In this document: positions 32,038 to 39,282 of the stretch, piece by piece
How the letters are laid out: every line of letters begins with the position of its first letter
Position numbering within the stretch: position 1 is the first letter of the stretch
From: Castellaniella hirudinis
GTDB lineage: Bacteria > Pseudomonadota > Gammaproteobacteria > Burkholderiales > Burkholderiaceae_B
NCBI RefSeq assembly: GCF_042651965.1
Contig: NZ_JBHSDY010000001.1
Coordinates: 310,001 to 374,000 of the forward strand
Length of the DNA: 64,000 nt
Direction: 5' to 3'
Program-made: the position numbers and the translations under genes
The notes under the pieces: model-generated
Seen by the model: the letters and a program-made list of their open reading frames with translations, nothing else
What the model was told of the DNA's origin: nothing
Database searches by the model: none

Positions 32038-33684
32038 CTAGGGAGTGGAGGATCGCAGGCGTTCGATCCAGTGGCGGGTGGAGGCGTCGTGGCGGACGGC
32101 GGGGGCATGGCCGTCCGGGCCTGAGCGGTCCCGGCTGTCGGCCCCGGCGGCGGGTGAACCCTCGGCGGCCGATGCGTCCGGCCCCAGCTCGGCGATGATG
32201 CCGCGCGCCAGGACCTTGCCGTATTCGACGCCCCACTGATCGAAGGGGTCGATGCCCCAGATCACGCCCTGGGTGAAGACGCGGTGTTCATACAGGGCCA
32301 GCAGCGCGCCCAGGGAATACGGCGACAGGCGCGGCAGGGCGATCAGGTGGTTGGGGCGCCCGCCCGGATGCACGCGGTGCGGAGCCAGCCAGTCGGCGCG
32401 GGCCGCGTCCAGGCCTTCGGCCAGGCATTCGGCGCGCGCCTGGGCCAGGGTCTTGCCGCGCATCAGGGCCTCGCGCTGGGCCAGGCAGTTGGCCAGCAAC
32501 TGGCGGTGGTGCGCCGGCCAGTGGTGGTCGGCCTCGCGGCACAGGATGAAGTCCACCGGGGCGCCGTCGCTGCCCTGATGCATCCATTGGAAAAAGGTGT
32601 GTTGCGCGTCGGTGCCCGGCATGCCCCAGACGGCGGGACCGGTGGGCACGCCCACGGGACGGCCGGCGACGTCCACCGACTTGCCCAGGGATTCCATGTC
32701 CAGTTGCTGGATGTAGGGCACCAGATTCGCCAGACGCGAATCGTAGGGCGCGATGTTCAGTGAACCGTGACCCAGCACGCTGCGGTTGGCAACGCCCGCC
32801 AACGCCATGCGCACGGGGGCGTTTTCCGCCAGGGGCGCCTGGACGAAATGCGCGTCCATGGCGGCGGCGCCCGCGCGCAGGCCCTCCAGCACGTCGACGC
32901 CCACGGCCAGCGCGGTGCTCAGGCTGACCGCCGACCACAGAGAGAACCGCCCCCCGACCCAGTCCCACAACTGGAAGATCTGATTTTCCGGCACGCCCCA
33001 GGCGCGCGCGCGGTCCGGCCGGGCGGTGACCGCGACCAGGTGGTTCGCCGGATCAAGACCGGCGCCGGCCAGCCATTCGCGGGCGCGGGCGCCGTTTTCC
33101 AGGGTTTCGGCGGTGGTGAAGGACTTGGAGACCAGCACGACCAGGGTTTCGCGCGGGTCCAGCCCCGCCAGCCCGCCCTCGATGGCATGGCCGTCGATGT
33201 TGGCGACGAAGCGCACATCGCGCCACGTGCCGGCGTAGCCAAAGGCCGTCACCGCCAGGCGCACACCCCAGTCGGATCCCCCGATGCCGATGTGCACGAC
33301 GTGGCGCCAGCGCCGCCCGGCGTCCGCGCGCCGCACCCAGGCGTCCATGCGTTCGCGTTCGGCCTGCACTTCGGGCGTGGACTCCGGTGCGCGCAACAGC
33401 GTGTGCCAGGCTGCACGATCCTCGGTGAGGTTGACGACCTCGCCCGCCAGCAGGCGCGCACGCTGCGCCTCGAAGTCCCGTGCCCTCAGCAAGGCCTCGC
33501 CCGCCGCCATGAGCTCGGGTGAATGGCGCTGGCCGCTGGAATCCAGCGCCAGGCCGGGCGCCTCGATCAGGTCCAGCGCATCAGGACGCGGCGCGCAGGT
33601 CTGCGCCGTCAGCGCAAAGCGCTTCCATTCCGGAAGCTCAGTGAGGAGAGCGGGCGTGTCGGTGTGCTTGAGACGATCGGACAT
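32038..33684 (-). CDS. pgi: Glucose-6-phosphate isomerase
   Basis: Pgi (about 548 residues, normal length). It interconverts glucose-6-P and fructose-6-P in the cytoplasm. The family signature VLVSKSFTTAETLENGARAREWL is present, as are IGIGGSDWGVRLAV, NIDGHAIEGGLAG, WVGGRFSLWSAVSLSTALAVG, QQLDMESLGKS and QGVIWGIDPFDQWGVEYGK with the catalytic Glu and Lys. The C-terminus has a variable Gly/Ser/Ala insert (LGPDASAAEGSPAAGADSRD). ATG at 33684 is preferred; another in-frame ATG lies at 33720. It stands alone between the thiolase operon and the permease. Confidence 0.94.
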   Translation of the reverse strand: MSDRLKHTDTPALLTELPEWKRFALTAQTCAPRPDALDLIEAPGLALDSSGQRHSPELMAAGEALLRARDFEAQRARLLAGEVVNLTEDRAAWHTLLRAPESTPEVQAERERMDAWVRRADAGRRWRHVVHIGIGGSDWGVRLAVTAFGYAGTWRDVRFVANIDGHAIEGGLAGLDPRETLVVLVSKSFTTAETLENGARAREWLAGAGLDPANHLVAVTARPDRARAWGVPENQIFQLWDWVGGRFSLWSAVSLSTALAVGVDVLEGLRAGAAAMDAHFVQAPLAENAPVRMALAGVANRSVLGHGSLNIAPYDSRLANLVPYIQQLDMESLGKSVDVAGRPVGVPTGPAVWGMPGTDAQHTFFQWMHQGSDGAPVDFILCREADHHWPAHHRQLLANCLAQREALMRGKTLAQARAECLAEGLDAARADWLAPHRVHPGGRPNHLIALPRLSPYSLGALLALYEHRVFTQGVIWGIDPFDQWGVEYGKVLARGIIAELGPDASAAEGSPAAGADSRDRSGPDGHAPAVRHDASTRHWIERLRSSTP

Positions 33685-33742
33685 GGCGACGGGATCTGGA
33701 TCGACGGGGTCGCCGGTCATTATGTCATGCTCAAACGCCAGA

Positions 33743-33760
33743 CGGCCCCCGAAGGGGCCG
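33743..33760 (-). terminator. Possible terminator of the fadN-fadA operon
   Basis: CGGCCCC and GGGGCCG arms (33743-33749 and 33754-33760) enclose a 4-base CGAA loop (TTCG on the minus strand, a stable tetraloop). It lies 26 bases after the thiolase stop. The U-run after the stem is poor (GTCTGGCGTTT), so termination may be weak. Confidence 0.5.
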
Positions 33761-33785
33761 CCGGTGTTCTACAACATCTCAAAGA

Positions 33786-34982
33786 TCAGCAGCGCTCGAA
33801 AATCCCCGCCGCGCCCATGCCCGTGCCCACGCACATGGTCACCATGCCGTACTGCAGATTGCGGCGGCGCAGGGCGTGGATGGTAGTGGCGGCGCGGATC
33901 GCGCCGGTGGCGCCCAGGGGGTGGCCCAGGGCGATGGCGCCGCCCATGGGGTTGACCACGTCCTCGTTCAGGCCCAGGTCGCGGATGACGGCCAGGGACT
34001 GGGCGGCGAAGGCTTCGTTCAGTTCGATCCAGCCCAGTTGGTCCTGCGTCAGGCCGGCCTTCTTCAGGGCGAGCGGGATGGCTTCCTTGGGACCGATGCC
34101 CATGATGTCGGGCGGCACGCCGCGCACGGCGAAGGACACGAAGCGCGCCAGCGGCGTCAGATTGTGTGCTTTCAGGGCGCGCTCGGACACAACCAGCAGC
34201 GCGCCGGCGCCGTCGGAGGTCTGCGAGCTGTTGCCGGCGGTGACGCTGCCCTTGGCGGCGAACACGGGACGCAGGCGGGCCAGGGCTTCCAGGCTGGTGT
34301 CGGCGCGCGGGCCTTCGTCCAGGCTGACGGTGTGGCGGGTCTCGCGGACTTCGCCGGTCTTCAGGTCGGGGACGCGGCGCACGATCTCCACCGGCAGCAT
34401 TTCATCGCTGAATTCGCCGGACTGCTGCGCGGCCAGGGCGCGCTGGTGCGAGCGCAGCGCGAAAGCGTCCTGGTCCTCGCGGGAAATGCTCCAGCGCTGG
34501 GCGACCTGCTCGGCGGTGGAACCCATGCCGTAGGCGATGCCGATGTTCTCGTCCTTCAGGTAGACGTCCGGGCTGAAGGAGGTGTTGATCCCCATGGTGG
34601 GCACCAGGCTCATGGATTCGGTGCCGCAGGCCAGCATCACGTCGGCCTCGCCCACGCGGATGCGGTCGGCCGCCATGGCGATGGCGGTCAGGCCGGACGC
34701 GCAGAAGCGGTTGACGGTGACGCCGCCGACGGATTGCGGCAGGCCGGCCAGCAGCGCGCCGACGCGCGCGACGTTCAGGCCCTGCGGGCCTTCGGGGATG
34801 GCGCAGCCGACGATGGCGTCCTCGATCGCGGCGGGGTCCAGACCGGGCGCCTGGGCCAGCACGCCCTGGATGGCCTTGGCCAGCAGTTCGTCGGGACGGG
34901 TATGGGAATACATGCCGCGCGGGGCTTTGCCGATGGGCGTGCGCGTCGCAGCGACGATATAGGCTTGTTGAAGGGCAGTCAT
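33786..34982 (-). CDS. fadA: Acetyl-CoA C-acyltransferase (3-ketoacyl-CoA thiolase)
   Basis: 398 residues. It cleaves 3-ketoacyl-CoA to acetyl-CoA and a shortened acyl-CoA, the last step of beta-oxidation. The nucleophile is Cys 94 in NRFCASGLTAI. NEAFAAQSLAVIRDLG, GGAIALGHPLGATGA (catalytic His) and TMCVGTGMGAAGIFE (second Cys) complete the site. ATG at 34982 is used; frames open further upstream to 35162 carry no thiolase sequence. It lies 61 bases downstream of the FadN-like gene and is most likely in one operon with it. Confidence 0.93.
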   Translation of the reverse strand: MTALQQAYIVAATRTPIGKAPRGMYSHTRPDELLAKAIQGVLAQAPGLDPAAIEDAIVGCAIPEGPQGLNVARVGALLAGLPQSVGGVTVNRFCASGLTAIAMAADRIRVGEADVMLACGTESMSLVPTMGINTSFSPDVYLKDENIGIAYGMGSTAEQVAQRWSISREDQDAFALRSHQRALAAQQSGEFSDEMLPVEIVRRVPDLKTGEVRETRHTVSLDEGPRADTSLEALARLRPVFAAKGSVTAGNSSQTSDGAGALLVVSERALKAHNLTPLARFVSFAVRGVPPDIMGIGPKEAIPLALKKAGLTQDQLGWIELNEAFAAQSLAVIRDLGLNEDVVNPMGGAIALGHPLGATGAIRAATTIHALRRRNLQYGMVTMCVGTGMGAAGIFERC

Positions 34983-35043
34983 TGAAAGTCTCCTTGTTCG
35001 GGGTTCCGGGCCGGCCGGCGGCCCGGGCTTCGTCTGCGACGCG

Positions 35044-37467
35044 TCAGTTCCGCACGGGCTTGCCGGTTTGCAGCAGGCCGGCAATGCGCTCTTGTGTCTT
35101 GGGGTTGGCGAGCAGGCCCAGGAAGGCCTTGCGCTCCAGCTGCAGCATCCAGGCCTCGTCAACCAGGCTGCCCGGATCGACGTCGCCGCCGCAGATGGCC
35201 GTGGCGACCTGTTCGGCGATGTGGAAGTCGTAGTCCGAGATGAAGCCGCCCACGCGCATGTTCACCAATTGCGCTTTCAGCGTGGCGATGGCGTCGCGGC
35301 CGGCCACGGGGAAGCGCGCCGCCAGCGGCGCGCGGTAGCCCTGTTCAGCCAGGTTGGCGGCTTCACGCACGGCCACGTACAGCAGTTCGTAGCGGTTCAT
35401 GACGATGGGGTCGGAATCGCGCAGGAAGCCGATCTGGCGGGCTTCCAGGGCGGACTTGGACACACGCGCGGTGGCGACGGCCAGGACGAAATCCTTGACG
35501 TAGGCCAGCAGCGGGGCGTCCGGCGCGGACTGGGCCTGGATCTCGGCGGCGCGGCGGGCGCTGAAGGTGATGCCGCCGGCGCCCGGCACCAGGCCGATGC
35601 CGACTTCCACCAGACCGATGTAGCTTTCCAGGTGGGCGACGCGGCGGGCGCAATGCACGGACAGCTCGCAGCCGCCGCCCAGCGCCAGGCCGGCCACGGC
35701 CGCGACCACGGGCACCTGGGCGTAGCGCAGGCGCATGACCATGTCCTGCATTTCCTTCTGGATCGGCTCGACGGCCTTGATGCCGCCGGACATGAAGGCG
35801 GGCAGCATGGCTTTCAGGTCGGCGCCGGCGGAGAACGGATCGTCCAGTTGGGCGACGACCAGGGCCTTGTAGCCCTGCTCGGCCAGATCCACGGCGTGGA
35901 TCACGCCGCGCACCACGTCCGGGCTGAGGGTGTGCATCTTGGTCTTGAACGACACCAGCAGCACGTCCTGGGGATGCGGCGCGGGCAGCGTCCAGCACAG
36001 CACGGCGTCGTCCTCATGCACCACGTTGGGCGTCAGGGCCGGGCCTTCGCCGACCAGGCGCGGGGCGCCGATCTGGCGCTGGTAGACCGGCAGCGCGCTG
36101 CGCGGCACGTAGGCGTTCGTCGCCGGGCTGTAGGAGCCTGCCGGCGTGTGCACGGCCTGCGTGTCCCAGACGGGACCGCCGGTGACCCAGGCGGGCAGCG
36201 GCGCGTCCGACAGGGTCTTGCCGGCGGCGATGTCTTCGTTGATCCATTCGGCGATCCGGCGCCAGCCGGCGGCCTGCCAGATCTCGAAGGGGCCGAAGCT
36301 GTGGCCGAAGCCCCACTTCATGGCCTGATCCAGTTCACGCGCGCTGTCGGCGATGTCGCCCAGGTGCACGGCGCTGTAATGGAAGGTGTCGCGCAGCACG
36401 GCCCAGACGAATTGCGCCTGGGGATGCGTGGAATCATGCAGCGCCTGCAGGCGCTTGGCGGGATCGCGTTCCTTCAGGATGTCCTTGACCTCGTCGTCGG
36501 CCTTCTCGCCGGAGGGGACGTAGGCGCCGGCCTGAGGGTCCAGGCGCAGGATGGCCTTGCCTTCCTTCTTGAAGAAACCGGCCTTGGCCTTCTGGCCCAG
36601 GGCGCCCTTTTCGATCAGGGCGGCCAGCACGGGCGGCACGCTGAAATGCGCGCGGAAGGGATCGTCGGGCAACTGGTTCTTCATCGTGTCGATGACGTGC
36701 GCCAGCGTGTCCAGGCCGACCACGTCGGCGGTGCGGTAGGTGCCGGACTTGGCGCGGCCCAGGCGGGTGCCGGTCAGGTCGTCCACCAGTTCATAGGGCA
36801 GGCCGAAGGCCTGGGTGTGATGGAAGACCGACAGGATGCCGAACACGCCGATGCGGTTGCCGATGAAGTTCGGCGTGTCCTTGGCGCGCACGACGCCCTT
36901 GCCCAGCTGCGACACCAGGAAGGTTTCCAGATGGTCCAGCAGCGCCGGCTCGGTGGCGGCGGTGGGGATCAGTTCGACCAGCGGCATGTAGCGCGGCGGG
37001 TTGAAGAAGTGCACGCCGCAGAAGCGGTGGCGCAGGGTCTCGGGCAGCGCCTCGGACAGGGACGTAATGGACAGGCCCGAGGTGTTGCTGGCGACGATGG
37101 CGTGCGGGTTCAGGGCCGGCGCCAGCTTGTGATACAGGTCGCGCTTCCAGTCCAGGCGCTCGGCGATGGCTTCGATGACGACGTCGCAATCGGCCAGCAG
37201 CGCCAGGTCTTCGTCGTAGTTGGCCGGCGTGATCAGGTCGGCCAGGGCATTGACGCCCAGGGGCGCGGGGTTGAGCTTCTTCAGTTGCGCGATGGCGCGC
37301 TGGACGATGCCGTCCTTGCCGCCCTGGCCGTCGTCCTTGGCCAGATCGAACAGCACGACCGGCACGCCGGCGTTGACGCAGTGGGCGGCGATCTGCGCGC
37401 CCATGACCCCGGCGCCGCACACCGCCACACGGCGGATGAACAGGGGGGCGGACTGGCTGGTTTGCAT
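35044..37467 (-). CDS. fadN: FadN-type 3-hydroxyacyl-CoA dehydrogenase/enoyl-CoA hydratase
   Basis: 807 residues. The order is dehydrogenase first and hydratase last, as in FadN and opposite to FadB. The N-terminal NAD motif is VAVCGAGVMGAQIA (Gly 18, 20, 23). VIEAIAERLDWKRDLY, SNTSGLSITSLSEALPE and HRFCGVHFFNPPRYMPLVELI with the catalytic His follow. The C-terminal crotonase domain has AGADLKAML, VVAAVAGLALGGGCELSVHC (oxyanion glycines) and GIGLVPGAGGITF, where the usual catalytic Glu pair should be checked. It pairs with the thiolase downstream. Upstream, a perfect PsrA-type palindrome suggests fatty-acid control. Confidence 0.93.
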   Translation of the reverse strand: MQTSQSAPLFIRRVAVCGAGVMGAQIAAHCVNAGVPVVLFDLAKDDGQGGKDGIVQRAIAQLKKLNPAPLGVNALADLITPANYDEDLALLADCDVVIEAIAERLDWKRDLYHKLAPALNPHAIVASNTSGLSITSLSEALPETLRHRFCGVHFFNPPRYMPLVELIPTAATEPALLDHLETFLVSQLGKGVVRAKDTPNFIGNRIGVFGILSVFHHTQAFGLPYELVDDLTGTRLGRAKSGTYRTADVVGLDTLAHVIDTMKNQLPDDPFRAHFSVPPVLAALIEKGALGQKAKAGFFKKEGKAILRLDPQAGAYVPSGEKADDEVKDILKERDPAKRLQALHDSTHPQAQFVWAVLRDTFHYSAVHLGDIADSARELDQAMKWGFGHSFGPFEIWQAAGWRRIAEWINEDIAAGKTLSDAPLPAWVTGGPVWDTQAVHTPAGSYSPATNAYVPRSALPVYQRQIGAPRLVGEGPALTPNVVHEDDAVLCWTLPAPHPQDVLLVSFKTKMHTLSPDVVRGVIHAVDLAEQGYKALVVAQLDDPFSAGADLKAMLPAFMSGGIKAVEPIQKEMQDMVMRLRYAQVPVVAAVAGLALGGGCELSVHCARRVAHLESYIGLVEVGIGLVPGAGGITFSARRAAEIQAQSAPDAPLLAYVKDFVLAVATARVSKSALEARQIGFLRDSDPIVMNRYELLYVAVREAANLAEQGYRAPLAARFPVAGRDAIATLKAQLVNMRVGGFISDYDFHIAEQVATAICGGDVDPGSLVDEAWMLQLERKAFLGLLANPKTQERIAGLLQTGKPVRN

Positions 37468-37606
37468 GATATTGTGTCCTCGCTGGTTTTAATGGGTTGG
37501 CCAAGGGTTTGGAGGCGGCTGAACGGGTTCCCGGCGGCTGCAGGCTTCGGGGGCGCGTCCAGGGTCTTCCCAGGCCGATTTTTTGATTGTCGCTGATTTA
37601 CGATGA

Positions 37607-37630
37607 AAATTCAAACAATCGTTTGAATTT
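37607..37630. promoter_or_regulatory. PsrA-type operator upstream of fadN
   Basis: AAATTCAAAC and GTTTGAATTT form a perfect 10-base inverted repeat with spacer AATC. The core CAAAC-N4-GTTTG matches the published PsrA box, CAAAC(N2-4)GTTTG, the site of a TetR-family regulator of beta-oxidation. It sits 140 bases before fadN and 87 bases before the divergent gene at 37717. No psrA gene is in the window. Confidence 0.75.
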
Positions 37631-37716
37631 GAAGATCCTGCCGTAGGAATCCCTCCAGGTATTCCTATGGATGTTCCTGCAGATGCCTCTGTCGCTGCTC
37701 CAGTATTTCCCACATC

Positions 37717-38457
37717 ATGGCCCGATTGCCCCGTCTCTATGCCCCGCGCGTCCCCCAACTGGTCCAGGCACGCTTCGCGCGCCCTCTGGCGCCGGCCGAC
37801 GCCCCTGCCCCGGCAGCAGCCCTGGACCGGATCGGCGGCTGGCTGGCCGAGGAAACCGGACGCGCGGCGGCCACGCCGAATGCAGGCAATGCAGGATCGG
37901 CCGCAATCGCCGGCACCGTGGCCTTGCACGCCTGGGTCGTCCTGCCGGACCGGATCACGCTGCTGGCCACGCCGGGCGATGAAACCGCGCTGTCGCGCCT
38001 GATGCAGGCGCTGGGGCGGCGCATGGGTTCAGGCCTGGTACGCGCCCGCGTGTACGCAGGCCGCTACCGCAACGCCCTGCTGGAACCGGGACGCTGGGTG
38101 CTGCCGGCCATGATCTGGCTGGAATCCCTGCCCGTCTCGACCGGCCAGGTCGGCGCGGCGACGCAGTGGCCCTGGTCATCGGCGGCGGAGCATGCGGGGT
38201 TGAGCAGCGGGGGCGCCCGCCCGATCCTGACGGATCACCCCGACTACTGGCGCGAAGGCGATACCCCCTTCGCCCGCCAGGCGGCCTGGCGCAATCGCCT
38301 GGCCGCCGGTCCGGGTGAATCACAAAGCCTGCCGATCGAGGCGGCATTGTCGGGACAATGGGCGCTGGGGGAAAAGATCTTCCTGACCCACCTGGGACGC
38401 CTGGCGTCCCGGCGGGTCAGCCCGGCGCCGCGGGGAAGGCCGAGAAAGGAGAGTTAG
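37717..38457 (+). CDS. RAYT/Y1-transposase-like protein lacking catalytic residues
   Basis: 246 residues that align by landmark with REP-associated tyrosine transposases: N-terminal MARLPRLYAPRVPQ, central AWVVLPDRITLLATPGDETALSRLMQALGRR, AGRYRNALLEPGRWVLPAMIWLE, TQWPWSSAAEHAGL, and C-terminal RGRPRKES. The histidine pair normally in MTNHVHLL is replaced (LPDRITLL), and the Tyr after LGRR is Met. The open frame is nevertheless intact and GC-rich with host-like codon use, so it looks kept rather than decaying. It lies divergent to fadN and ends 6 bases from mazF. A domesticated, non-transposing role is inferred. Confidence 0.72.
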   Translation: MARLPRLYAPRVPQLVQARFARPLAPADAPAPAAALDRIGGWLAEETGRAAATPNAGNAGSAAIAGTVALHAWVVLPDRITLLATPGDETALSRLMQALGRRMGSGLVRARVYAGRYRNALLEPGRWVLPAMIWLESLPVSTGQVGAATQWPWSSAAEHAGLSSGGARPILTDHPDYWREGDTPFARQAAWRNRLAAGPGESQSLPIEAALSGQWALGEKIFLTHLGRLASRRVSPAPRGRPRKES

Positions 38458-38463
38458 GGCAGC

Positions 38464-38790
38464 TCAACGTGGCAAGGCCAGATGCACCTTGATCGCATCT
38501 TCAAGTGCCAGCATGTCCGCTTTGCTCAAGCTGCCGACTTGATCCTTGAGCCGTGATTTGTCTGCCGCCATGATCTGGTCCACCATGGCCTTACTGGCCT
38601 GCCCATTGACCGTCACCAAGGCTTCACCTGGATACTGGCGCGCCACCTGGCTGGTCAACGGCACGACGACGACTCGTGTCAAATGCCGGTTAGCCGCATT
38701 ATTGCTGACGATCACGGCAGGCCGAGTCTTGCGCACCTCGCTGCCCACTGCGGGATCGAACTCAACCCACCAGGCCTCACCGCGCCGCAT
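38464..38790 (-). CDS. mazF: MazF/PemK-family endoribonuclease toxin
   Basis: 108 residues. MRRGEAWWVEFDPAVGSEVRKTRPAVIVSNN is the MazF N-terminus (RGEVWWVDF...GSEQRKTRPVLVVS type). RHLTRVVVVPLTSQVARQYPGEALV and SKAMVDQIMAADKSRL follow, including the VDQI/ADKSR strand. It is an mRNA interferase by family. Its start overlaps the antitoxin gene by 14 bases. The gene is convergent with the RAYT-like gene. Confidence 0.92.
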   Translation of the reverse strand: MRRGEAWWVEFDPAVGSEVRKTRPAVIVSNNAANRHLTRVVVVPLTSQVARQYPGEALVTVNGQASKAMVDQIMAADKSRLKDQVGSLSKADMLALEDAIKVHLALPR

Positions 38791-39034
38791 GGGTGTCCTT
38801 CTTGATCATCGGCGAAGGAGAGGGGTCGTCCGCCAGATCGCCTGCCAGGCCGTTGCACCATGCTTGAGCCTCATGTTCGCGTGCTTCGTCCGCTGCCATG
38901 GCCTGATAACCACGGTCCAGAGAATCGCCCAGGACATGCGGCCTGAGCAGGTCTTCGATAAATTGACTCATATGGCGCCTCCCCACTGTCCGGTACAGGC
39001 CTTCGTAGACTTCTTCGTCCAACGTGATGGTCAT
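38777..39034 (-). CDS. mazE: Antitoxin of the MazF module
   Basis: About 85 residues from ATG at 39034: MTITLDEEVYEGLYRTVGRRHMSQFIEDLLRPHVL is a ribbon-helix-helix domain rather than the AbrB fold of classical MazE. The acidic tail (MAADEAREHEAQAWCNG, then ADDPSPSPM) should bind the toxin. A further in-frame start at 39073 would fall inside the palindromic operator and is rejected. A 14-base overlap couples it to mazF. Confidence 0.85.
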   Translation of the reverse strand: MTITLDEEVYEGLYRTVGRRHMSQFIEDLLRPHVLGDSLDRGYQAMAADEAREHEAQAWCNGLAGDLADDPSPSPMIKKDTHAAR

Positions 39035-39058
39035 TCTCTTATGCACGACGCACCTCAA

Positions 39059-39080
39059 ATACGTTATGCGCATAACGTAT
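39059..39080. promoter_or_regulatory. 22-bp perfect palindrome, operator of the mazEF-type operon
   Basis: ATACGTTATGC followed directly by GCATAACGTAT, exact reverse complements. It lies 25 bases upstream of the antitoxin ATG, where RHH antitoxins autoregulate. The gap from here to 39282 holds one terminator and nothing else seen. Confidence 0.85.
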
Positions 39081-39221
39081 CATAGGTCGCATGATCGAGT
39101 CCACGAAATAGCCTTTAAAAGTGCACTATACGGCCCCATCACACGCCATTCATTGCCAGATAGGCGCTTTTGACCCATCAAGACCGTAGTTCTGCTGCTG
39201 AATATGGCGCTCTCCCCATAG

Positions 39222-39257
39222 CAAAAATCCCATGCGCTCGAAAAAGAGGGCATGGGA
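39222..39257 (-). terminator. Terminator of the FepA-type receptor gene
   Basis: An 8-base perfect stem (TCCCATGC at 39228-39235 with GCATGGGA at 39250-39257) has a 14-base loop. On the minus strand it is followed by TTTTTGC. It starts 26 bases after the receptor stop. Confidence 0.8.
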
Positions 39258-39282
39258 CGGATTTGTCGCAGCAGAAGGTGGG

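Noticed and set aside
35068..37596. Long plus-strand frame opposite fadN (842 codons), with similar ones opposite the TonB receptors at 39232-41481 and 46186-48678
   Set aside because: Antisense shadows without family motifs; the minus-strand genes have full-length domain evidence.
38464..39282. Possible att site or insertion-sequence ends near the mazEF and RAYT-like genes
   Set aside because: No terminal inverted repeats, target duplications or tRNA gene could be seen.
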